Assembly: GCA_029228645.1 (NCBI GenBank) | Contig: JAPTHR010000007.1 | Location: 62,005-126,004, forward strand | Origin: Gammaproteobacteria bacterium Milos-ODIII6 | GTDB taxonomy: Bacteria > Pseudomonadota > Gammaproteobacteria > Chromatiales > Chromatiaceae | Direction: 5' to 3' | Length of the DNA stretch: 64,000 nucleotides | Part shown: piece by piece, positions 27,813 through 38,147 of the stretch | How positions within the stretch are numbered: the first letter of the stretch is position 1 | Layout: each line of letters begins with the position of its first letter | Notes under the pieces: model-generated | What the model was told of the DNA's origin: nothing | Seen by the model: the letters and a program-made list of their open reading frames with translations, nothing else | Database searches by the model: none | Position numbers and translations under genes: made by a program

Positions 27813-28670
27813 TTAGTCTGCGGCGTGCAGCTCCGCGGCCTGCAGGGTGTTCTGCAGCAGGGTGGCGACGGTCATGGGGCCAACCCCGCCGGGGACCGGA
27901 GTGATCCAGCCCGCTACCTCGCGCACCACATCGAAGTCAACGTCCCCGCAAAGGCTGCCGTCATCGAGGCGATTGATGCCGACGTCGATCACCGCCGCGC
28001 CAGGTTTGATCCAGTCCGCCTGTACGAATTTCGGGACACCGACGGCGGCGACCACGATATCGGCATTGCGCACCTTGGTAGCGAGGTCTTTGGTTTTGCT
28101 GTGGCACACCGTCGGTGTGCAACGAGCGGCGAGTAGCTCCAGGAACATGGGGCGACCGACGATATTCGATTGGCCGATGATCACGGCATCCTTGCCGACC
28201 AGGGCGAGGCCGGTCCTCTCCAGCAGGGTCATCACCCCGCGCGGGGTGCAGGGACGCAACAGGGGGATGCGCAGCGCGAGCCGGCCGATGTTATAGGGGT
28301 GAAAGCCATCCACGTCCTTGGTCGCGAGAATGCGCTCGGTGACCGTTTCCTCGTCGATCTGTTCGGGCAGGGGCAGTTGCACCAGGATGCCGTCGACGTC
28401 CTCACGGGCATTGAGCTGGTCGATCAGTTGCAGGAGTTCCTGCTGCGAGGTCGAGGCCGGCAGCTGCTTGAGCTCGGAGTGGAAGCCAACCTGCTCACAG
28501 GCTCGCTGTTTGTTACGCACATACACCTGGGAGGCCGGGTTTTCCCCCACCAGGACCACCACAAGCCCGGGGGGGCGTTGGCCGGCAGCATCGCGCCGCT
28601 CGACCTCGCGCCGGACCTGTTCCCGGACCTCGGCGGCGACAGCCTTGCCATCCAGTATCTGAGCACTCAT
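27813..28670 (-). CDS. folD: Methylenetetrahydrofolate dehydrogenase/cyclohydrolase FolD
   Basis: Bifunctional enzyme interconverting methylene-, methenyl- and 10-formyl-THF; 10-formyl-THF is used by PurN of this window. The protein is 285 residues (E. coli 288), with the active-site [13 protein letters not shown] (Lys), the [11 protein letters not shown] segment, the cofactor-site [10 protein letters not shown] and [16 protein letters not shown]. The ATG at 28670 has AGGA four to eight bases upstream; the frame reaches 28694 without support. Divergent from the tRNA cluster. Confidence 0.95.
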   Translation of the reverse strand: MSAQILDGKAVAAEVREQVRREVERRDAAGQRPPGLVVVLVGENPASQVYVRNKQRACEQVGFHSELKQLPASTSQQELLQLIDQLNAREDVDGILVQLPLPEQIDEETVTERILATKDVDGFHPYNIGRLALRIPLLRPCTPRGVMTLLERTGLALVGKDAVIIGQSNIVGRPMFLELLAARCTPTVCHSKTKDLATKVRNADIVVAAVGVPKFVQADWIKPGAAVIDVGINRLDDGSLCGDVDFDVVREVAGWITPVPGGVGPMTVATLLQNTLQAAELHAAD

Positions 28671-28813
28671 AGGGGTTCCTGCTGGGCGTTCCAAATCGAG
28701 GCGAAGATGATATCAGATCACCCTCGGCGTCAGCCCTGCCGGCCGGCTCCGTCTGGCTGCGGAAAACACCAACAGGAGCTTAATCCGGGGGTGTCCAAAA
28801 CGCCCCGGGATTG

Positions 28814-28842
28814 TTGACGCAAAAGCCGTGGCTGCGTATTAT
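28814..28842 (+). promoter_or_regulatory. Sigma-70 promoter of the tRNA operon
   Basis: TTGACG (28814-28819) and TATTAT (28837-28842) with a 17-base spacer, a strong match to consensus. The discriminator after the -10 is GC-rich (TTGCGGCC), typical of stringently controlled stable-RNA promoters. It is 30 bases upstream of tRNA-Pro. Confidence 0.8.
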
Positions 28843-28872
28843 TTGCGGCCTTCACCTCTGGATGAAGTGCCA

Positions 28873-28949
28873 CGGGGTATAGCGCAGTCTGGTAGCGCGC
28901 CTGCTTTGGGAGCAGGATGTCGGGAGTTCGAATCTCTCTACCCCGACCA
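28873..28949 (+). tRNA. tRNA-Pro (anticodon TGG)
   Basis: A 77-base cloverleaf with acceptor CGGGGTA/TACCCCG, anticodon stem CCTGC/GCAGG and loop TTTGGGA (anticodon TGG at 28907-28909), T arm GGGAGTTCGAATCTC, discriminator A and encoded CCA. First gene of the three-tRNA transcript. Confidence 0.97.
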
Positions 28950-28976
28950 ATTTCGCAGCCTCGGGGCGATGAACAT

Positions 28977-29053
<77 letters not shown>

Positions 29054-29150
29054 ATACAATGTGGCTGGCAATGTGCTGGCAGGATTTCCGGCCCCTGCGG
29101 GGGCGTTAGCCCATCTGCGTTTGTCCGCGGGACAAACGGTTTGGGCCCAC

Positions 29151-29166
29151 CCTGCCGGGCGCGCCA
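29151..29166 (+). repeat. Direct duplicate of the tRNA-Arg 3' end
   Basis: CCTGCCGGGCGCGCCA here is identical to 29038-29053, the final 16 bases of tRNA-Arg including CCA. The 97 bases between the copies encode nothing evident and contain an eight-base-pair hairpin at 29119-29137 (GTTTGTCC/GGACAAAC). This is the footprint shape left by tRNA-targeted integration, or a decayed tRNA copy. Confidence 0.8.
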
Positions 29167-29190
29167 TTTTCATGGCAAGACCATTTAATG

Positions 29191-29266
29191 GTGGGTATAG
29201 CTCAGTTGGTAGAGCCCCGGATTGTGATTCCGGTCGTCGCGAGTTCGAGTCTCGTTACCCACCCCA
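29191..29266 (+). tRNA. tRNA-His (anticodon GTG)
   Basis: A 76-base cloverleaf: acceptor GTGGGTA/TACCCAC, anticodon stem CCGGA/TCCGG with loop TTGTGAT (anticodon GTG), T arm with GAGTTCGAGTCTC, discriminator C and CCA. The extra G at -1 that histidyl-tRNA synthetase needs is the leading G. Last gene before the terminator. Confidence 0.97.
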
Positions 29267-29276
29267 TATCCCGGAC

Positions 29277-29304
29277 AAGGGGCTGCGAATGCAGCCCCTT
29301 TTTC
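29277..29304 (+). terminator. Intrinsic terminator of the tRNA operon
   Basis: AAGGGGCTGC (29277-29286) pairs with GCAGCCCCTT (29291-29300) around loop GAAT, followed by a T tract. A strong rho-independent terminator placed 10 bases after tRNA-His and before glyA. Confidence 0.92.
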
Positions 29305-29351
29305 GTTTAACATTATTTGTCTTTACAAGCTGGATTCGAGGTGGCCGCCCG

Positions 29352-30608
29352 ATGTTTGACTACTCCATGAAGATCGAAGGTTATGACGACGAGCTGTTCC
29401 AGGCGATAAAGGAAGAAGAACGTCGCCAGGAGGAACACATCGAGCTGATCGCCTCGGAAAATTACACCAGCCCGCGGGTGATGCAGGCGCAGGGCTCGGT
29501 TCTGACCAACAAGTACGCCGAGGGCTACCCGGCCAAGCGTTATTACGGCGGCTGCGAGTACGTCGACAAGGCCGAGCAGATGGCGATCGATCGCGCCAAG
29601 GAGCTGTTCGGCGCCGACTACGCCAACGTCCAGCCGCACTCCGGTTCGCAGGCGAATGCCGCCGTCTACATGGCCTTGTGCCAACCGGGCGATACCGTAC
29701 TCGGTATGTCGCTGGCGCATGGAGGTCATCTCACGCACGGCGCCAAGCCCAATTTCTCGGGCAAGATCTACCACGCGGTGCAGTACGGTCTGAACCCGGA
29801 GACCGGCGAGATCGACTACGAGGAGGTCACCCGGCTGGCACGCGAGCACAAGCCGAAGATGATCGTGGCGGGGTTCTCCGCCTATTCGCGCGTGGTCGAC
29901 TGGCAGCGCTTCCGCGACGTCGCCGACGAGGTCGGCGCCTACCTGCTGGTGGACATGGCACATGTCGCGGGACTGGTGGCGGCGGGGGTTTACCCGAACC
30001 CGGTTCAGATCGCCGACGTCACGACCACCACTACCCACAAGACCCTGCGGGGTCCGCGCGGCGGCCTGATCCTGGCGCGCGCCAACGGCGAAATCGAGAA
30101 GAAGCTCAATTCGGCTGTTTTTCCGGGCGGGCAGGGTGGCCCGCTCATGCACGTGATCGCGGCCAAGGCGGTCGCTTTCAAAGAGGCGATGGAGCCCGGC
30201 TTTGTGGACTACCAGAAACTGGTGGTGCGGAATGCCCAGGCAATGGCCGAGGTGTTCCTGCAGCGCGGCTATGACGTGGTTTCCGGGGGCACCGACGATC
30301 ACCTCTTCCTGGTCAGCTTCATCGAGGCCGGCCTGACGGGCAAGGACGTGGATGCCTGGCTGGGTGCGGCCAACATCACGGTCAACAAGAATGCCGTGCC
30401 GAACGACCCGCAGTCGCCGTTCGTGACCTCCGGTATCCGCATCGGCACCCCGGCGATCACGACCCGCGGCTTTGACGAAGAGGACTCGCGCGACCTGGCC
30501 AGCTGGATGTGTGACGTCATCGACAGCCGCGGCGACCAGGCCACGATAGACGAGGTCAAGGGCAAGGTGCTCGCGGTGTGTGAGCGCTACCCGGTCTACC
30601 GCAAGTAA
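29352..30608 (+). CDS. glyA: Serine hydroxymethyltransferase GlyA
   Basis: PLP enzyme converting serine and THF to glycine and 5,10-methylene-THF, the main one-carbon source. The 418-residue protein matches E. coli (417), with the PLP lysine in [15 protein letters not shown] and the substrate segments ELIASENY and [11 protein letters not shown] at 29352 gives [10 protein letters not shown]; the next in-frame ATG (29367) is also possible. Upstream of nrdR by 17 bases and probably co-transcribed with the riboflavin genes. Works with FolD of this window in folate one-carbon flow. Confidence 0.96.
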   Translation: MFDYSMKIEGYDDELFQAIKEEERRQEEHIELIASENYTSPRVMQAQGSVLTNKYAEGYPAKRYYGGCEYVDKAEQMAIDRAKELFGADYANVQPHSGSQANAAVYMALCQPGDTVLGMSLAHGGHLTHGAKPNFSGKIYHAVQYGLNPETGEIDYEEVTRLAREHKPKMIVAGFSAYSRVVDWQRFRDVADEVGAYLLVDMAHVAGLVAAGVYPNPVQIADVTTTTTHKTLRGPRGGLILARANGEIEKKLNSAVFPGGQGGPLMHVIAAKAVAFKEAMEPGFVDYQKLVVRNAQAMAEVFLQRGYDVVSGGTDDHLFLVSFIEAGLTGKDVDAWLGAANITVNKNAVPNDPQSPFVTSGIRIGTPAITTRGFDEEDSRDLASWMCDVIDSRGDQATIDEVKGKVLAVCERYPVYRK

Positions 30609-30625
30609 CCGCCGGGTCCTGAGAC

Positions 30626-31129
30626 ATGCGCTGCCCCTTTTGCGGTGCCCTGGATACCAAGGTCGTCGACTCGCGTCTGCACGGTGATGGCGATCAGGTC
30701 CGGAGGCGCCGCGAGTGCACCGTCTGCAAGGAGCGTTTCACCACCTATGAATCGGCCGAACTCAATCTCCCGCGGGTGGTAAAGAGCGACGGTCGGCGGG
30801 TCAACTTCGATGGGCGCAAGCTGCGTGCGGGCATCGACCGCGCGCTCGAGAAGCGCCCGGTGTCGATCGAGGCTATCGACAGCGCGGTGCATCACATCAT
30901 GCGCAAGCTGATGTCGCGCGGCGAGGGGGAGGTCTCCTCGCGCACGATCGGCGAGCTGGTCATGGAGGAACTCAAGCAACTCGACCAGGTTGCCTATGTG
31001 CGCTTTGCCTCCGTGTACCGCCAGTTCGAGGATGTACAGGCCTTCAGCGAGGAGATCGAGCGCCTGCGCAGCGAGCCTTCGCCCGAAGTCCGGCGGGCCC
31101 AGCTGGATCTGCTGGACGACGACAAGTGA
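30626..31129 (+). CDS. nrdR: Ribonucleotide reductase regulator NrdR
   Basis: Zinc-finger and ATP-cone repressor of ribonucleotide reductase genes. The 167-residue protein begins [17 protein letters not shown], with the second zinc-binding pair [17 protein letters not shown], followed by an ATP-cone (about residues 49-139). Its stop overlaps the ribD GTG start (GTGA), the conserved glyA-nrdR-ribD order of Gammaproteobacteria. Confidence 0.96.
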   Translation: MRCPFCGALDTKVVDSRLHGDGDQVRRRRECTVCKERFTTYESAELNLPRVVKSDGRRVNFDGRKLRAGIDRALEKRPVSIEAIDSAVHHIMRKLMSRGEGEVSSRTIGELVMEELKQLDQVAYVRFASVYRQFEDVQAFSEEIERLRSEPSPEVRRAQLDLLDDDK

Positions 31130-32250
31130 CCGACTCCTTCAGTCGTGCGGACCATGTCTTCATGGCGCGCGCCCTCTTGCTGGCGAAGAAGGGACGCTAC
31201 ACCACCGACCCCAATCCCCGCGTCGGCTGCGTGCTGGTAAGGGACGGAGCGGTGGTCGGCGAGGGCTGGCACCGACGCGCCGGCGAGCCGCATGCGGAGC
31301 GCCTGGCGCTGGCTGAGGCGGGTGAGCTTGCACATGGCGCCACCGCCTACGTGACCCTCGAGCCCTGCTGCCATTACGGGCGTACCCCGCCTTGCACCCT
31401 GGGCCTGATCGAGGCCGGGGTGAGCCGCGTGGTGGCCGCCATGCGCGATCCCAACCCGCGCGTTTCGGGTGAAGGCCTGGCGCAGCTTCGCGAGGCGGGA
31501 ATCGAGGTCGTAGCGGGGCTGCTCGAGACGGATGCGGCGGGTTTGAACCCCGGCTTCATCAAGCGGATGCGCGGTCAAGGCCCGTACGTGCGTCTCAAGC
31601 TGGGGATGAGCCTGGACGGGCGTACCGCGATGGCCAACGGGGAAAGCCAGTGGATCACCGGTGATGCCGCCAGGCGCGACGTGCAGCGTCTACGCGCCGC
31701 CAGCAGTGCGATCCTTACGGGCATAGGCACGGTGATTGCGGACGACCCCTCTCTCAACGTCCGTCTGAAAGGGTCGGACCTGGGCCTGCCCGAAGGGCTC
31801 GATTTGCGCCAGCCGCTGCGCGTGGTGATGGACTCCTCCGCCCGCATGTCCGCCGCCGCGCGCATGCTCGGCATTCCCGGTCAGACACTGGTTTACGTCG
31901 GACCGCAGGCAGACGGTCAGGCGCTGCTCGAGGCGGGCGCGTTGGTGCATCCTCTGCAGCGCGATGCCAGCGGTGGGCTCGCCTGGGACGCGCTCATGCA
32001 GGACCTGGCCGGACGCGAGGTCAACGAGGTGCTTATCGAGGCCGGCGCCACGCTAGCTGGCTCGGCGCTGGCCGCCGGGGTGGTGGATGAACTGATCGTG
32101 TACACCGCGCCGCACCTGATGGGCGATCAGGCGAGGGGACTGGTGCACCTGCCGGGCATCGAACGCCTGGCGGACCGTGTGCCCCTGCGGCTGGAGGACA
32201 TGCGCGCCTTTGGTGACGACCTGCGTCTGAGTTATCGCCTCATATCCTGA
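31126..32250 (+). CDS. ribD: Bifunctional deaminase/reductase RibD
   Basis: Catalyses the deamination and reduction steps between GTP cyclohydrolase II and lumazine synthase in riboflavin synthesis. Of 374 residues; the zinc deaminase motif is HAERLALA...[12 protein letters not shown], and the C-terminal reductase domain starts at about residue 150 ([16 protein letters not shown]). The start is GTG at 31126 overlapping the nrdR stop. Its 3' end overlaps the convergent chemoreceptor gene by 11 bases, unlike the usual direct passage to ribE. Confidence 0.95.
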   Translation: MTDSFSRADHVFMARALLLAKKGRYTTDPNPRVGCVLVRDGAVVGEGWHRRAGEPHAERLALAEAGELAHGATAYVTLEPCCHYGRTPPCTLGLIEAGVSRVVAAMRDPNPRVSGEGLAQLREAGIEVVAGLLETDAAGLNPGFIKRMRGQGPYVRLKLGMSLDGRTAMANGESQWITGDAARRDVQRLRAASSAILTGIGTVIADDPSLNVRLKGSDLGLPEGLDLRQPLRVVMDSSARMSAAARMLGIPGQTLVYVGPQADGQALLEAGALVHPLQRDASGGLAWDALMQDLAGREVNEVLIEAGATLAGSALAAGVVDELIVYTAPHLMGDQARGLVHLPGIERLADRVPLRLEDMRAFGDDLRLSYRLIS

Positions 32251-34282
32251 ACTGGCTGGCCATGCCCTGGAGCTGTTGCGACAGGGTGGCCAGGTCGGCG
32301 CTGGCGCGGTTGATGGAATGGCTGCTGTCGACGATCTCGCCGCTGGTCTCACCGATCCGGCTGATGCTGTGCGAGACTTTGCTCGCACTGTGTGCCTGGA
32401 CCTCGACGGCTTCGCTGATGCCCTGGTTCACCCCGGCAATGCGCGAAACCTGGGTTGCGATCCGGTTGAATATCTCTCCGGTGGCGCCGCCCTGTGTGAC
32501 CGTCTGGCGCGCATATTCCTGTCCCTTGTCCATCAGGTCGGCCGCTCGGCGGGCGCCGTCCTGGACCCTTTCGATCATTGTCTGGATCTCCGCGGTGGAC
32601 TGCTGTGTCCGGCCGGCCAGGGAGCGAACCTCGTCCGCGACGACGGCGAAACCACGGCCCTGCTCCCCAGCCCGCGCCGCCTCGATCGCGGCGTTCAGGG
32701 CGAGCAGGTTGGTCTGGTCCGCGATGCCCCCGATGACCTCGAGCACGCCGCCGATGGCCTCGCTGTCGCTGGCGAGTTCATTGATGGCCTGACCCGCCTG
32801 CTGCACCTGTGAAGCCAGTTTCTCGATTGCCTCGACGGTCAGGCGGACCTGCTCGTTACCTGAAGCCGTCTGCTCGTTCGCCTGCGCGGTGCTCTCCAGG
32901 GCGCTTTTGCCTGCTTCGCTCACGTCCGACATGTGATCAGCCATCTCCTGCATCGCCTGTTCGACCTGCTGGCTCTCCTCGCGCTGGGTCTCGATGTGCG
33001 CGAGATTGGCGCTGCTTGCCTGTTGCAGCTGCTGCGCCGAGTCGCTCAACTGCGCGATGGCCTCCTGGACCTGCGCAATGGTGGAGCGAATGCGTCCGGT
33101 GAACTTGTTGAAGGCTAGGCTGGTGCGGCCGATTTCGTCATCACGCGATGCCGCGAGTTCGACGGTAAGGTCGCCTTCGCCCTCGGCGATGTCTTCCAGA
33201 CGTGCTGCCAACTCGCTGACCGGACGGGCGATCAGGCGCAGACTGATGAGGTATCCGGCGATCGCAACCAGCAGCCCGATGGCGGCCATGATGACCGTGC
33301 TCAGTTGCGCGGAGTTCGCACTGACCCGTACCCCGGTGACCTGGGATTCGATCGAGCCATTGGTTTCCAATTCGATCTGGCGCGCCAGCTCCATCAGGCT
33401 GTCAGCTGCCTGGCGGTAGTCGGCACGCGCGCTTTGCAGGCTTTCCGTGATCAGCATGACCTGGTCAAACAGGGTCTGGTTATTCGCCAGCGCATTCGCA
33501 ATGGCCTGTGCAAAGGTCTCGCCCGCGAAGTGTCCGCGCCGGACCGCTTGTTCGCCGAGAAGCTCCGACTCGGCAATCTGTTCCAGGTAGATCTCCAGGT
33601 CGCTCAGGTTGGTGGCTGCCTGATCACGGAGCTCACGGTCGTTCGGCTTTTTGATCAGCGCTTCCAGGTTGAACAGGCGGCTGAGCAGTGCCAGGCGCGC
33701 CTCGGTGGTCGCCGACACAATTCCCCAGGCCTCGCTGTCACGAACGTCTGTGTCGTCCTCTTCAGTCCGGTTGATATTCCACTCGGCGTTGACAATCTCC
33801 TGGCTTGCGAGCTCCTCGGCCTCGATCAGGAGATCCTTGGTATGTCCGACCAGGGCAAGCATCTGCTTGTGTTGCCCGAGAAACTGCTGGTTAAGCTCCA
33901 GCAGCTTGTCGCGTGCGCCGTCGAAGTTGGTCGTGGGCGCTTCGATCGCCTGCAGCCGTTCGCCGGGGACGAGTCCGGCGGACTGGATCTTGCTCATGGC
34001 GCCACTGGTCAGGCGCTGCCCATGCTGCATGTCCTCGCCGGACTGTTCACTGTCTCCACGCAAGGCCTGGTCGACCGCGATGAGTTGTATCTGTACGCCG
34101 CGAATACCCTCGTTGATGGCTTCATGGGTCTGCTGCACAGGGCCGATCATGAAATGCAGGGCCTGGCTGAGCCGATCCACGGCGAGGTAGGCGACGCTTC
34201 CGCCGGCGACCGTCAGCAGGGCCATGGCAAGATAGCCGGCACCAATTTTCTGCGCGATCGAGAGTTTGAGCCGCAAGGCCAT
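32240..34282 (-). CDS. Methyl-accepting chemotaxis protein
   Basis: A 680-residue chemoreceptor: transmembrane helix at about 14-35, a long periplasmic helical ligand domain (about 36-327), second helix about 328-349, HAMP domain, then the signalling domain with the conserved tip [23 protein letters not shown]. The C-terminus ends at QGMASQFRI with no CheR-binding pentapeptide. The ligand domain is four-helix-like and not assignable. It lies on the opposite strand inside the rib cluster, with its stop 11 bases inside ribD; no che genes are in the window. Confidence 0.92.
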   Translation of the reverse strand: MALRLKLSIAQKIGAGYLAMALLTVAGGSVAYLAVDRLSQALHFMIGPVQQTHEAINEGIRGVQIQLIAVDQALRGDSEQSGEDMQHGQRLTSGAMSKIQSAGLVPGERLQAIEAPTTNFDGARDKLLELNQQFLGQHKQMLALVGHTKDLLIEAEELASQEIVNAEWNINRTEEDDTDVRDSEAWGIVSATTEARLALLSRLFNLEALIKKPNDRELRDQAATNLSDLEIYLEQIAESELLGEQAVRRGHFAGETFAQAIANALANNQTLFDQVMLITESLQSARADYRQAADSLMELARQIELETNGSIESQVTGVRVSANSAQLSTVIMAAIGLLVAIAGYLISLRLIARPVSELAARLEDIAEGEGDLTVELAASRDDEIGRTSLAFNKFTGRIRSTIAQVQEAIAQLSDSAQQLQQASSANLAHIETQREESQQVEQAMQEMADHMSDVSEAGKSALESTAQANEQTASGNEQVRLTVEAIEKLASQVQQAGQAINELASDSEAIGGVLEVIGGIADQTNLLALNAAIEAARAGEQGRGFAVVADEVRSLAGRTQQSTAEIQTMIERVQDGARRAADLMDKGQEYARQTVTQGGATGEIFNRIATQVSRIAGVNQGISEAVEVQAHSASKVSHSISRIGETSGEIVDSSHSINRASADLATLSQQLQGMASQFRI

Positions 34283-34474
34283 CCGCTTCCTCCGGGAGGG
34301 TATTGCCCTCGTATTTTCGGGTAGATTCTCTAGGAATTCGGTACCTTGTGGATAAACTTTAACGGGCCTGACCCACCCGGGAGCCTTACGGCGCTCGCCG
34401 GTCGCTTGTCACCCTCCGTTATCGGTGCCAGTGTTCGCGGGTTTGAGTAGGCAGAAATCAGGGGGAGTTCTGGC

Positions 34475-35134
34475 GTGTTTACCGGAATCATTCAGTCCAT
34501 CGGGCAGGTCGGCGCCATGCAGTCGCGCGGGGGCGACCTGCGCCTGCGCATCCTCACCGGCAAGCTCGATCTCAGCGATGTCGAGTTGGGGGACAGTATC
34601 GCGGTCAACGGTGTCTGTCTTACCGCCGTGGAATTGCCGGGTGATGGTTTCCTCGCGGATGTCTCCAACGAAACCCTCTCGCTGACCTCGCTGGGGCAAC
34701 TCGAGCCGGGCAGTCACGTGAACCTGGAAAAGGCGCTGACCCTGCAGACCCGACTCGGCGGCCACCTGGTTGCCGGGCACGTGGATGGTCTGGGGGAGGT
34801 CCTGGACCGGCACGACGATGCACGTTCGGTGCGATTCAGGATCCGCGTGCCGCGCGACCTGGCGCGTTACATCGCGCACAAGGGTTCGATCACCGTGGAC
34901 GGCACCAGCCTGACAGTCAACGCGGTCGATGGGGATGTCTTCGATCTCAATATCGTCCCGCACACGCTGCAGGAAACCATCATGGCGGATTACCGGCCGG
35001 GACGGCAGGTCAATCTCGAGGTGGACCTGGTGGCGCGCTATCTGGAGAGATTGCTACTGGGTGAGGCCGCGGCAGAGCCGGGCCACAAGGGCGTGGATCT
35101 GCAGATGCTGGCGCGGGCCGGCTTCAAGGTCTGA
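34475..35134 (+). CDS. ribE: Riboflavin synthase alpha subunit RibE
   Basis: Dismutates two 6,7-dimethyl-8-ribityllumazine molecules to riboflavin. The 219-residue protein has two lumazine-binding repeats: MFTGIIQSIGQV...NGVCLTAVEL and, in the second half, GGHLVAGHVDGLGEV...DGTSLTVNAVDG. Start is GTG at 34475, with GGGGGAG seven bases upstream. No FMN riboswitch consensus is visible in the 192 bases upstream; the gene is separated from ribD by the chemoreceptor. Confidence 0.95.
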   Translation: MFTGIIQSIGQVGAMQSRGGDLRLRILTGKLDLSDVELGDSIAVNGVCLTAVELPGDGFLADVSNETLSLTSLGQLEPGSHVNLEKALTLQTRLGGHLVAGHVDGLGEVLDRHDDARSVRFRIRVPRDLARYIAHKGSITVDGTSLTVNAVDGDVFDLNIVPHTLQETIMADYRPGRQVNLEVDLVARYLERLLLGEAAAEPGHKGVDLQMLARAGFKV

Positions 35135-35170
35135 TCCCGTTTATACCGTCCGCTGCCCGGCGCGGCTTTG

Positions 35171-35228
35171 GTTCGCGAGCAAGCTCGCTCCTACGGACAC
35201 GGTCAATATCCGGTAGCGGCCCTGGCCG
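35171..35228. repeat. REP-like palindrome halves
   Basis: TTCGCGAGCAAGCTCGCTCC (ending CTAC at 35194) and GTAGCGGCCCTGGCCG (35213-35228) match the right and left halves of the REP unit at 21959-22159, but in swapped order. They lie between ribE and the convergent aldolase gene. Shows the REP family is dispersed. Confidence 0.75.
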
Positions 35229-35229
35229 T

Positions 35230-35880
35230 TCAGCCGTTGAGCTCGCACGCGCGCCGGTAGAGTCGCAGCAGGCGCAGGCCGGCGATTGCGGGCGTTTCAG
35301 CGAAGACCACGATGCCGTCCTCGTGTCCCCCCATGCTGAATACGCCCTGCTCCCGGCAGGTTCCCTCTTGCAGCAGACGCTGAACCTCCTGTGCCATCTC
35401 CGGGGTGCCATAGGCCGCCTGCGGTGGGGTGCTCGGCAGATCCAGTACGGCTCCTTGCTGCCAGATCAGGGGGCTGTGCACATGGATCACGAAGTTGATT
35501 TCCGGGAGCTCTCGATAAACCTGGGCATGGGTGAGCGATTCCGAGGAGGGGCGGGCAGGCCCCTGTGAGCTGACCCGGTTGGAAGCGATATCGCAGGCGC
35601 TTACCCAGCCGATGTCGTCCAAGGTAAGCGCATCCCTGCCGCCGGTCTGAGTGCCGGTGACCAGAAAGCCGTGCTCGAATCGCTGGCTGATATTTCCGTA
35701 GGCGGCGCCCTCGTAACGAAGCGGGTCGCGTCCGATCAGGTTCAGCGCGCGGCAGATGGCGAACCAGTGGTGAATCGCTGTCGCGTCGGCGTGCCCGGGC
35801 AATTCTCCGGGAAGGTGCGTCAGTTCGAACTTGATCACCCCATCCAGGGGGGCGTGTGATGACTTGCCGCCGGTGCTCAT
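35230..35880 (-). CDS. Class II aldolase/adducin family protein
   Basis: A 216-residue class II aldolase-like protein; the His pair FVIHVHSPLIW fits the zinc site of the family, and EGAAYGNISQR and VTGTQTGG are typical strand segments. These proteins cleave or epimerise sugar phosphates or act as related lyases; the substrate cannot be told. The final zinc His is probably in SMGGHEDG. I chose ATG at 35880 (MSTGGKSSH); the frame reaches 35955. It sits on the opposite strand between ribE and ribBA, with a REP half-pair beyond its 3' end. Confidence 0.82.
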   Translation of the reverse strand: MSTGGKSSHAPLDGVIKFELTHLPGELPGHADATAIHHWFAICRALNLIGRDPLRYEGAAYGNISQRFEHGFLVTGTQTGGRDALTLDDIGWVSACDIASNRVSSQGPARPSSESLTHAQVYRELPEINFVIHVHSPLIWQQGAVLDLPSTPPQAAYGTPEMAQEVQRLLQEGTCREQGVFSMGGHEDGIVVFAETPAIAGLRLLRLYRRACELNG

Positions 35881-36081
35881 AAGGTGTTTTCCCTGGACTC
35901 CTGATGCCGCATGGGGGAATTCTACGGAGACTGGGCGTGCGTGTCTTGCCAGCAAGCCCTCCCTTCCGGGCCGGTCGGGTGAAGATTGCGGGAGAAATCG
36001 AAGCCGTTTCTCCCGCTTCGACGCGCCATGCGCAAGGCGGTGGTGCTAGAATTCGCCGTTCGCTAATACAGAAGTGGTCTC

Positions 36082-37227
36082 ATGGGGCTCAACACCACAG
36101 AAGAAATTATCGCCGACCTGCGTCTTGGCAGGATGGTCATCATCATGGATGACGAGGACCGGGAGAACGAGGGCGATCTGGTCATGGCGTCGGAGAAGGT
36201 GACCCCGGAGGCCATCAACTTCATGGCCCGTTACGGGCGCGGCCTCATCTGCATGACGCTTACCCGCGAGCGCTGCCAGCAACTGCGCCTGCCGCTGATG
36301 GTGAATAGCGATAACCAGCTGGAGTCGACCAATTTCACCGTCTCGATCGAGGCGGCGGAGGGTGTCACCACTGGCATATCGGCCGCTGACCGGGCGACCA
36401 CGGTGCTCGCCGCGGTAGCCAGCGAAGCCAAGCCGCAGGACCTGGTACAACCGGGCCACATCTTCCCGCTCATGGCGCAGCCCGGCGGTGTGCTGGTGCG
36501 TGCCGGTCACACCGAGGCGGGCTGCGACCTGGCGCGCATGGCCGGCCTGGAACCGACTTCAGTGATCGTGGAGATCCTGAACGAGGACGGGTCCATGGCA
36601 CGGCGTCCCGACCTCGAGGCCTTCGCGGCTGCGCATGGCCTCAAGATCGGCACCATCGCGGATCTCATCCAATACCGGATCAAGAACGAGAAGACCGTCG
36701 AACAGGTGAGTGATTGCCTGCTGCCGACCCAGCATGGCGACTTCCACCTTTATGCCTACCAGGACGTCGTCGGAAATGACATCCATCTGGCCATGGTGTA
36801 CGGCGAGATCGACCCCGAGCAGCCGATCCTGGTTCGGGTGCATGTGCAGAACAGTCTGTGTGACCTGTTCGAGGGGGCCCACGAATGTGGCTGGCCGTTG
36901 CGCTCAGCCATGGATTACGTGGCCGGCCAGGGTGGCGGGGTGATCGTGGTGTTGCGCAATTACGACAGTGCGCGCGATATCGTCAACCGCATCGAGGAAC
37001 TGAAACACGGCAAGAAGCCGGAGCCGCGCCCGGATGGCAAGTCGTCGCGCAACGACGAGGACTTGCGCACCATCGGCGTCGGGGCCCAGATCCTGGTCGA
37101 TCTCGGGGTGCGCAGGATGCGCGTCATGAGCGCGCCCAAGCATCTGCACGCGCTCGCCGGTTTCGACCTCGAAGTCACCGAATTTGTCAGCACTGAAGAA
37201 CAGCAAGTGGGAGTTGCGGAGCTATGA
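36082..37227 (+). CDS. ribBA: RibBA-type protein with degenerate GTP cyclohydrolase II half
   Basis: The N-terminal half (residues about 1-200) is a complete 3,4-dihydroxy-2-butanone-4-phosphate synthase ([24 protein letters not shown]), making the four-carbon unit for lumazine. The C-terminal half resembles GTP cyclohydrolase II, but the zinc site usually written HSEC...RCDCG is degraded to VHVQNSLC...HECGW (residues 253-271), and the GxGRGIGL-type catalytic region is replaced by [13 protein letters not shown]. So this half is probably not a cyclohydrolase; such proteins are common in Proteobacteria. 381 residues, overlapping ribH by four bases. Confidence 0.93.
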   Translation: MGLNTTEEIIADLRLGRMVIIMDDEDRENEGDLVMASEKVTPEAINFMARYGRGLICMTLTRERCQQLRLPLMVNSDNQLESTNFTVSIEAAEGVTTGISAADRATTVLAAVASEAKPQDLVQPGHIFPLMAQPGGVLVRAGHTEAGCDLARMAGLEPTSVIVEILNEDGSMARRPDLEAFAAAHGLKIGTIADLIQYRIKNEKTVEQVSDCLLPTQHGDFHLYAYQDVVGNDIHLAMVYGEIDPEQPILVRVHVQNSLCDLFEGAHECGWPLRSAMDYVAGQGGGVIVVLRNYDSARDIVNRIEELKHGKKPEPRPDGKSSRNDEDLRTIGVGAQILVDLGVRRMRVMSAPKHLHALAGFDLEVTEFVSTEEQQVGVAEL

Positions 37228-37691
37228 CTATCAAAACCATCGAAGGCGGCATGACGGTGACCAATGCGCGTTTCTGCGTGGTCGTCGCCCGCTGGAACAG
37301 CTTCGTGGTGGACAGCCTCGAGGCCGGGGCGATCGACACGCTGCGGCGGCATGGCGCCAAGGATGCCGACATCACCGTGGTGCGTCTGCCGGGTGCTTTC
37401 GAGATGCCGCTCGTGCTGGAGAAGATCGCGCAAAAGGGTGAGTACGATGCGATCGTCGCCCTCGGCGCCGTCATCCGGGGTGGCACGCCGCATTTCGAAT
37501 ACGTCGCCGGTGAGTGCGTCAAGGGTATGGCCCAGGTGACCCTCCAACACGGCGTCCCGATCGCCTTCGGCGTGCTGACCGTGGATACCATCGAGCAGGC
37601 GATCGAGCGCGCCGGCACCAAGGCCGGCAATAAGGGTGGCGAGGCGGCTGCCAGCGCCATCGAGATGGTCAACCTGCTGCGTCATCTGTGA
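37224..37691 (+). CDS. ribH: 6,7-dimethyl-8-ribityllumazine synthase RibH
   Basis: Condenses the RibD product with the RibB product; forms icosahedral or pentameric assemblies. 155 residues with the family segments [41 protein letters not shown] and [18 protein letters not shown], in which the His is catalytic. ATG at 37224 overlaps the ribBA stop (ATGA). The nusB start follows eight bases after its stop. Confidence 0.96.
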   Translation: MTIKTIEGGMTVTNARFCVVVARWNSFVVDSLEAGAIDTLRRHGAKDADITVVRLPGAFEMPLVLEKIAQKGEYDAIVALGAVIRGGTPHFEYVAGECVKGMAQVTLQHGVPIAFGVLTVDTIEQAIERAGTKAGNKGGEAAASAIEMVNLLRHL

Positions 37692-37698
37692 GCAGCGC

Positions 37699-38130
37699 GT
37701 GAGCCGGCAACGCAGCAAGGCACGAGGCCTGGCGGTCCAGGCTGTCTACCAATGGCAGATAGCGGGGCAGCCGGTGAACGACATCTTCGCCCAGTTCATG
37801 ACCGAGCATTCGGGCAAAAAGGTGGATACCGATTACTTCCGCGACCTTCTGCATGGCGTGGTCGCCCACCTCGGACGCATTGACGAGGGACTCGGCGATT
37901 ACCTCGACCGCGATATCGAGCGGGTGGATCCGGTCGAGCGGGCGATCCTGCGTTTGGCCGCCTACGAGTTGCTCGAACATCCTGAAGTGCCGTACCGGGT
38001 CGTGATCAACGAGGCGGTCGAACTGGCCAAGGTGTTTGGCGCGGAGCAGGGGCATCGCTACGTCAACGGCGTGCTGGACAAGGCGGCGCGCCGCCTGAGG
38101 CCCCTGGAGATGGCGGCGCAGGGCTCCTGA
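37699..38130 (+). CDS. nusB: Transcription antitermination factor NusB
   Basis: Binds boxA RNA with NusE in rRNA antitermination. 143 residues from a GTG at 37699, giving VSRQRSKARGLAVQAVYQW; the family features include the N-terminal Arg-rich RSKARGLAVQALYQ-like segment, RVDPVERAILRLAAYEL and RVVINEAVELAKVFG, all typical. The open frame extends further upstream but inside ribH in another frame. The rib-nusB-thiL order is the usual one. Confidence 0.94.
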   Translation: MSRQRSKARGLAVQAVYQWQIAGQPVNDIFAQFMTEHSGKKVDTDYFRDLLHGVVAHLGRIDEGLGDYLDRDIERVDPVERAILRLAAYELLEHPEVPYRVVINEAVELAKVFGAEQGHRYVNGVLDKAARRLRPLEMAAQGS

Positions 38131-38147
38131 CTCACTGCAGCAGTGGC

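Noticed and set aside
34283-34474. FMN riboswitch upstream of ribE
   Set aside because: No recognisable RFN consensus blocks are visible in the leader.
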